Shown piece after piece: positions 31,930 through 32,743 of a stretch of 32,743 nt of DNA (position 1 is the first letter of the stretch; each line of letters opens with the position of its first letter). The notes under the pieces are model-generated. The model was not told where the DNA came from and made no database searches. It saw nothing but the letters and a program-made list of their open reading frames with translations. The DNA is from Streptomyces silaceus (GTDB lineage Bacteria > Actinomycetota > Actinomycetes > Streptomycetales > Streptomycetaceae): positions 1 through 32,743 of the forward strand of contig NZ_LIRJ01000237.1 in the NCBI RefSeq assembly GCF_001419745.1, read 5' to 3'. The position numbers were made by a program, and so were the translations under genes.

Positions 31930-32210
31930 CGCTCCGGCGACCCGCTGGCGGCCCGGCGTTCCGTCGGCCCGGCCCGGCACTCCGGCGACCCGCTGCCCGG
32001 CCCGGGCGCTCCGGCGCACCGCAGGCCCGGTCGTACGCCCAGTCGGGCCCGGCGCCCGGCCGGCTGTTCCGGCGGGCCGGGCATTCCGGTTGGGTGGTTC
32101 GGCGGGGCGGTGTCCGGGCGGATGTCCCGGTGGGCCCGCTTTCCGGACGGGCGTCGCGGCGTCGGTGGGCCGGTGTTCCGGTCGTACGCCCCACCGGGCC
32201 CGCCATTTCG
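31930..32210. repeat. Degenerate GC-rich minisatellite-like region
   Basis: The gap between the SRPBCC and ATPase genes (31920-32259) has no gene. It is built of decayed repeats of a TTCCGG/CTCCGG-centred unit. CTCCGGCGACCCGCTG recurs exactly at 31932-31947 and 31980-31995 (48 bp apart), and GGTCGTACGCCC occurs twice, near 32027 and 32180. Long open frames across it on both strands are side effects of the composition. Confidence 0.6.
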
Positions 32211-32213
32211 GAC

Positions 32214-32239
32214 CGACGCCCCGGCGTCCCGGGGCGTCG
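32214..32239 (+). terminator. Perfect 11-bp hairpin before the ATPase gene
   Basis: CGACGCCCCGG (32214-32224) pairs with CCGGGGCGTCG (32229-32239) around CGTC. It may end readthrough from the SRPBCC gene, or insulate the promoter that follows 7 bp later. Confidence 0.6.
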
Positions 32240-32245
32240 CTCACG

Positions 32246-32251
32246 TACCGT
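32246..32251 (+). promoter_or_regulatory. Candidate leaderless -10 box of the ArsA-like gene
   Basis: TACCGT lies eight nt before ATG 32260 with no Shine-Dalgarno between them. Same geometry as at pimB. Confidence 0.45.
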
Positions 32252-32259
32252 TCACCCTT

Positions 32260-32743
32260 ATGCGCACCCTTCTCGTCACCGGCCCCGGCGGCTCCGGGCG
32301 GACCACCGTCGCCGCGGGCACCGCGCTCACCGCGGCGCGCGCCGGCCACCGGGTCCTCGTGCTGTCCGCCGACCGCGCCGACACCCTCGGCGCGGTGCTC
32401 GGCGGGCCGGACGCGCACCCGGGGCTCACCGCCCGGCACCTCGCCCCCGACGACCGCTTCCGGGACGACCTGCTCGCCCTGCAGGAACGTGCCGCCGGAG
32501 CCCTCGACCTGCTCGGCGCCGACCGGCTCGACGGCGACGAGCTCACCCCGCTGCCCGGCAGCGAGGAGCTGGCCCTGCTGCGCGCCCTGCGCGACGCCGC
32601 CCACGACGGCACGTACGACACCGTGGTCGTCGACCTGCCGGCCGCCCCCAAGGCCCTCGCCGCCCTCGCGCTCCCCGAGCAGCTCCGCCGCTATCTGCGC
32701 CGGCTGCTCCCGCCCGAGCGGCAGGCGGCCCGCGCCCTGCGCC
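32260..32743 (+). CDS. ArsA/MinD-like ATPase family protein (3' end outside window)
   Basis: About 161 residues are visible. The start MRTLLVTGPGGSGRTTVAAG is a SIMIBI-class P-loop in the usual ArsA/MinD position, followed by GHRVLVLSADRADTLGAVLG (29-48), the region where ArsA proteins carry a TDPA motif. A later strand TVVVDLPAAP has the Walker-B-like Asp. The P-loop is unusual: in GPGGSGRTT both lysines of the deviant Walker A (KGGxGK) are replaced, by Pro and Arg. ATP hydrolysis is therefore doubtful without the rest of the protein. By position it matches the ArsA-like Rv2184c beside the SRPBCC and fadD15 genes. The stop is beyond the window. Confidence 0.85.
   Translation, partial: MRTLLVTGPGGSGRTTVAAGTALTAARAGHRVLVLSADRADTLGAVLGGPDAHPGLTARHLAPDDRFRDDLLALQERAAGALDLLGADRLDGDELTPLPGSEELALLRALRDAAHDGTYDTVVVDLPAAPKALAALALPEQLRRYLRRLLPPERQAARALR

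Noticed and set aside
31867..32604. Pro/Arg-rich open frame on the minus strand over the repeat region
   Set aside because: It spans the degenerate repeats and the antisense of the ATPase gene, and its composition simply reflects the GC-rich repeats.
1..32743. CRISPR array, phage, insertion sequence or biosynthetic gene cluster
   Set aside because: No regular spacer-repeat array, transposase, integrase or PKS/NRPS signatures are present; gene content is core and composition is uniform.

Overview
The window is a chromosomal core segment of a Streptomyces (or very close actinomycete). The evidence is very high GC with strong third-position bias, frequent GTG and 4-bp GTGA/ATGA start-stop overlaps, actinobacterial-type bc1-aa3 respiratory genes (di-heme QcrC, Tat-dependent three-TM Rieske QcrA, four-TM CtaF), a SAM-IV riboswitch, and intergenic palindromes typical of Streptomyces genomes. 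I see no phage, IS element, CRISPR array, tRNA or rRNA. Gene identities come from motifs and remembered family sequences; no search was run.

Layout. 1-1198 (-): a cysteine desulfurase whose C-terminus runs into a TusA-like sulfurtransferase domain, cut by the window edge. 1557-4647 (+): ctaC-ctaD-ctaF, ending in a strong hairpin terminator. 4840-6099 (+): an L,D-transpeptidase lipoprotein, convergent with a degenerate receiver-domain protein (6200-6601, -). 6797-10981 (+): ctaE-qcrC-qcrA-qcrB, closed by a terminator. 11145-12209 (+): trpD. 12296-14001 (+): a SAM-IV riboswitch followed by a second cysteine-desulfurase-like enzyme. Its 3' end overlaps a convergent glycerate kinase-transporter pair (13953-16625, -). 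16725-19115 (-): an operon of a small exported Asp-rich protein, a histidine kinase and an OmpR-type regulator. 19218-20227 (-): rhomboid protease and stand-alone RAM-domain protein. 20419-22042 (+): zinc-ribbon protein and a coiled-coil/NYN ribonuclease-like protein. 22356-25905 (+): two paralogous NlpC/P60 hydrolases and a zinc-metallopeptidase-like lipoprotein. 25862-27100 (-) and 27267-28409 (+): GT87 glycosyltransferase and PimB-type mannosyltransferase, divergent. 28545-30341 (-): FadD15-type acyl-CoA synthetase. 30640-31919 (+): metallophosphoesterase and SRPBCC protein. 32260-end (+): ArsA-like ATPase, truncated.

How it fits together. The left third encodes the bc1-aa3 respiratory supercomplex. 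The right third is an envelope block (peptidoglycan hydrolases, PIM mannosylation, acyl activation). From memory the order resembles M. tuberculosis Rv2200c-Rv2181 (ctaC, qcrBAC, ctaE, trpD, NlpC/P60, pimB', fadD15, SRPBCC, ArsA-like, GT87), so most of the window looks like an old actinobacterial synteny block. Lineage-specific insertions are the two-component operon, the glycerate kinase/transporter pair and the SAM-IV-controlled enzyme.

Best leads for new biology: a shared 18-bp direct-repeat motif (two ATGA boxes 11 bp apart) before both the two-component operon and the transporter-glycerate kinase operon; a perfect 21-bp palindrome over the ctaE start; a mimic of the riboswitch P1 strand in its expression platform; a genome-type palindromic repeat inserted in frame in the riboswitch-controlled enzyme; the desulfurase-TusA fusion; and a recurring leaderless-promoter geometry at several genes.
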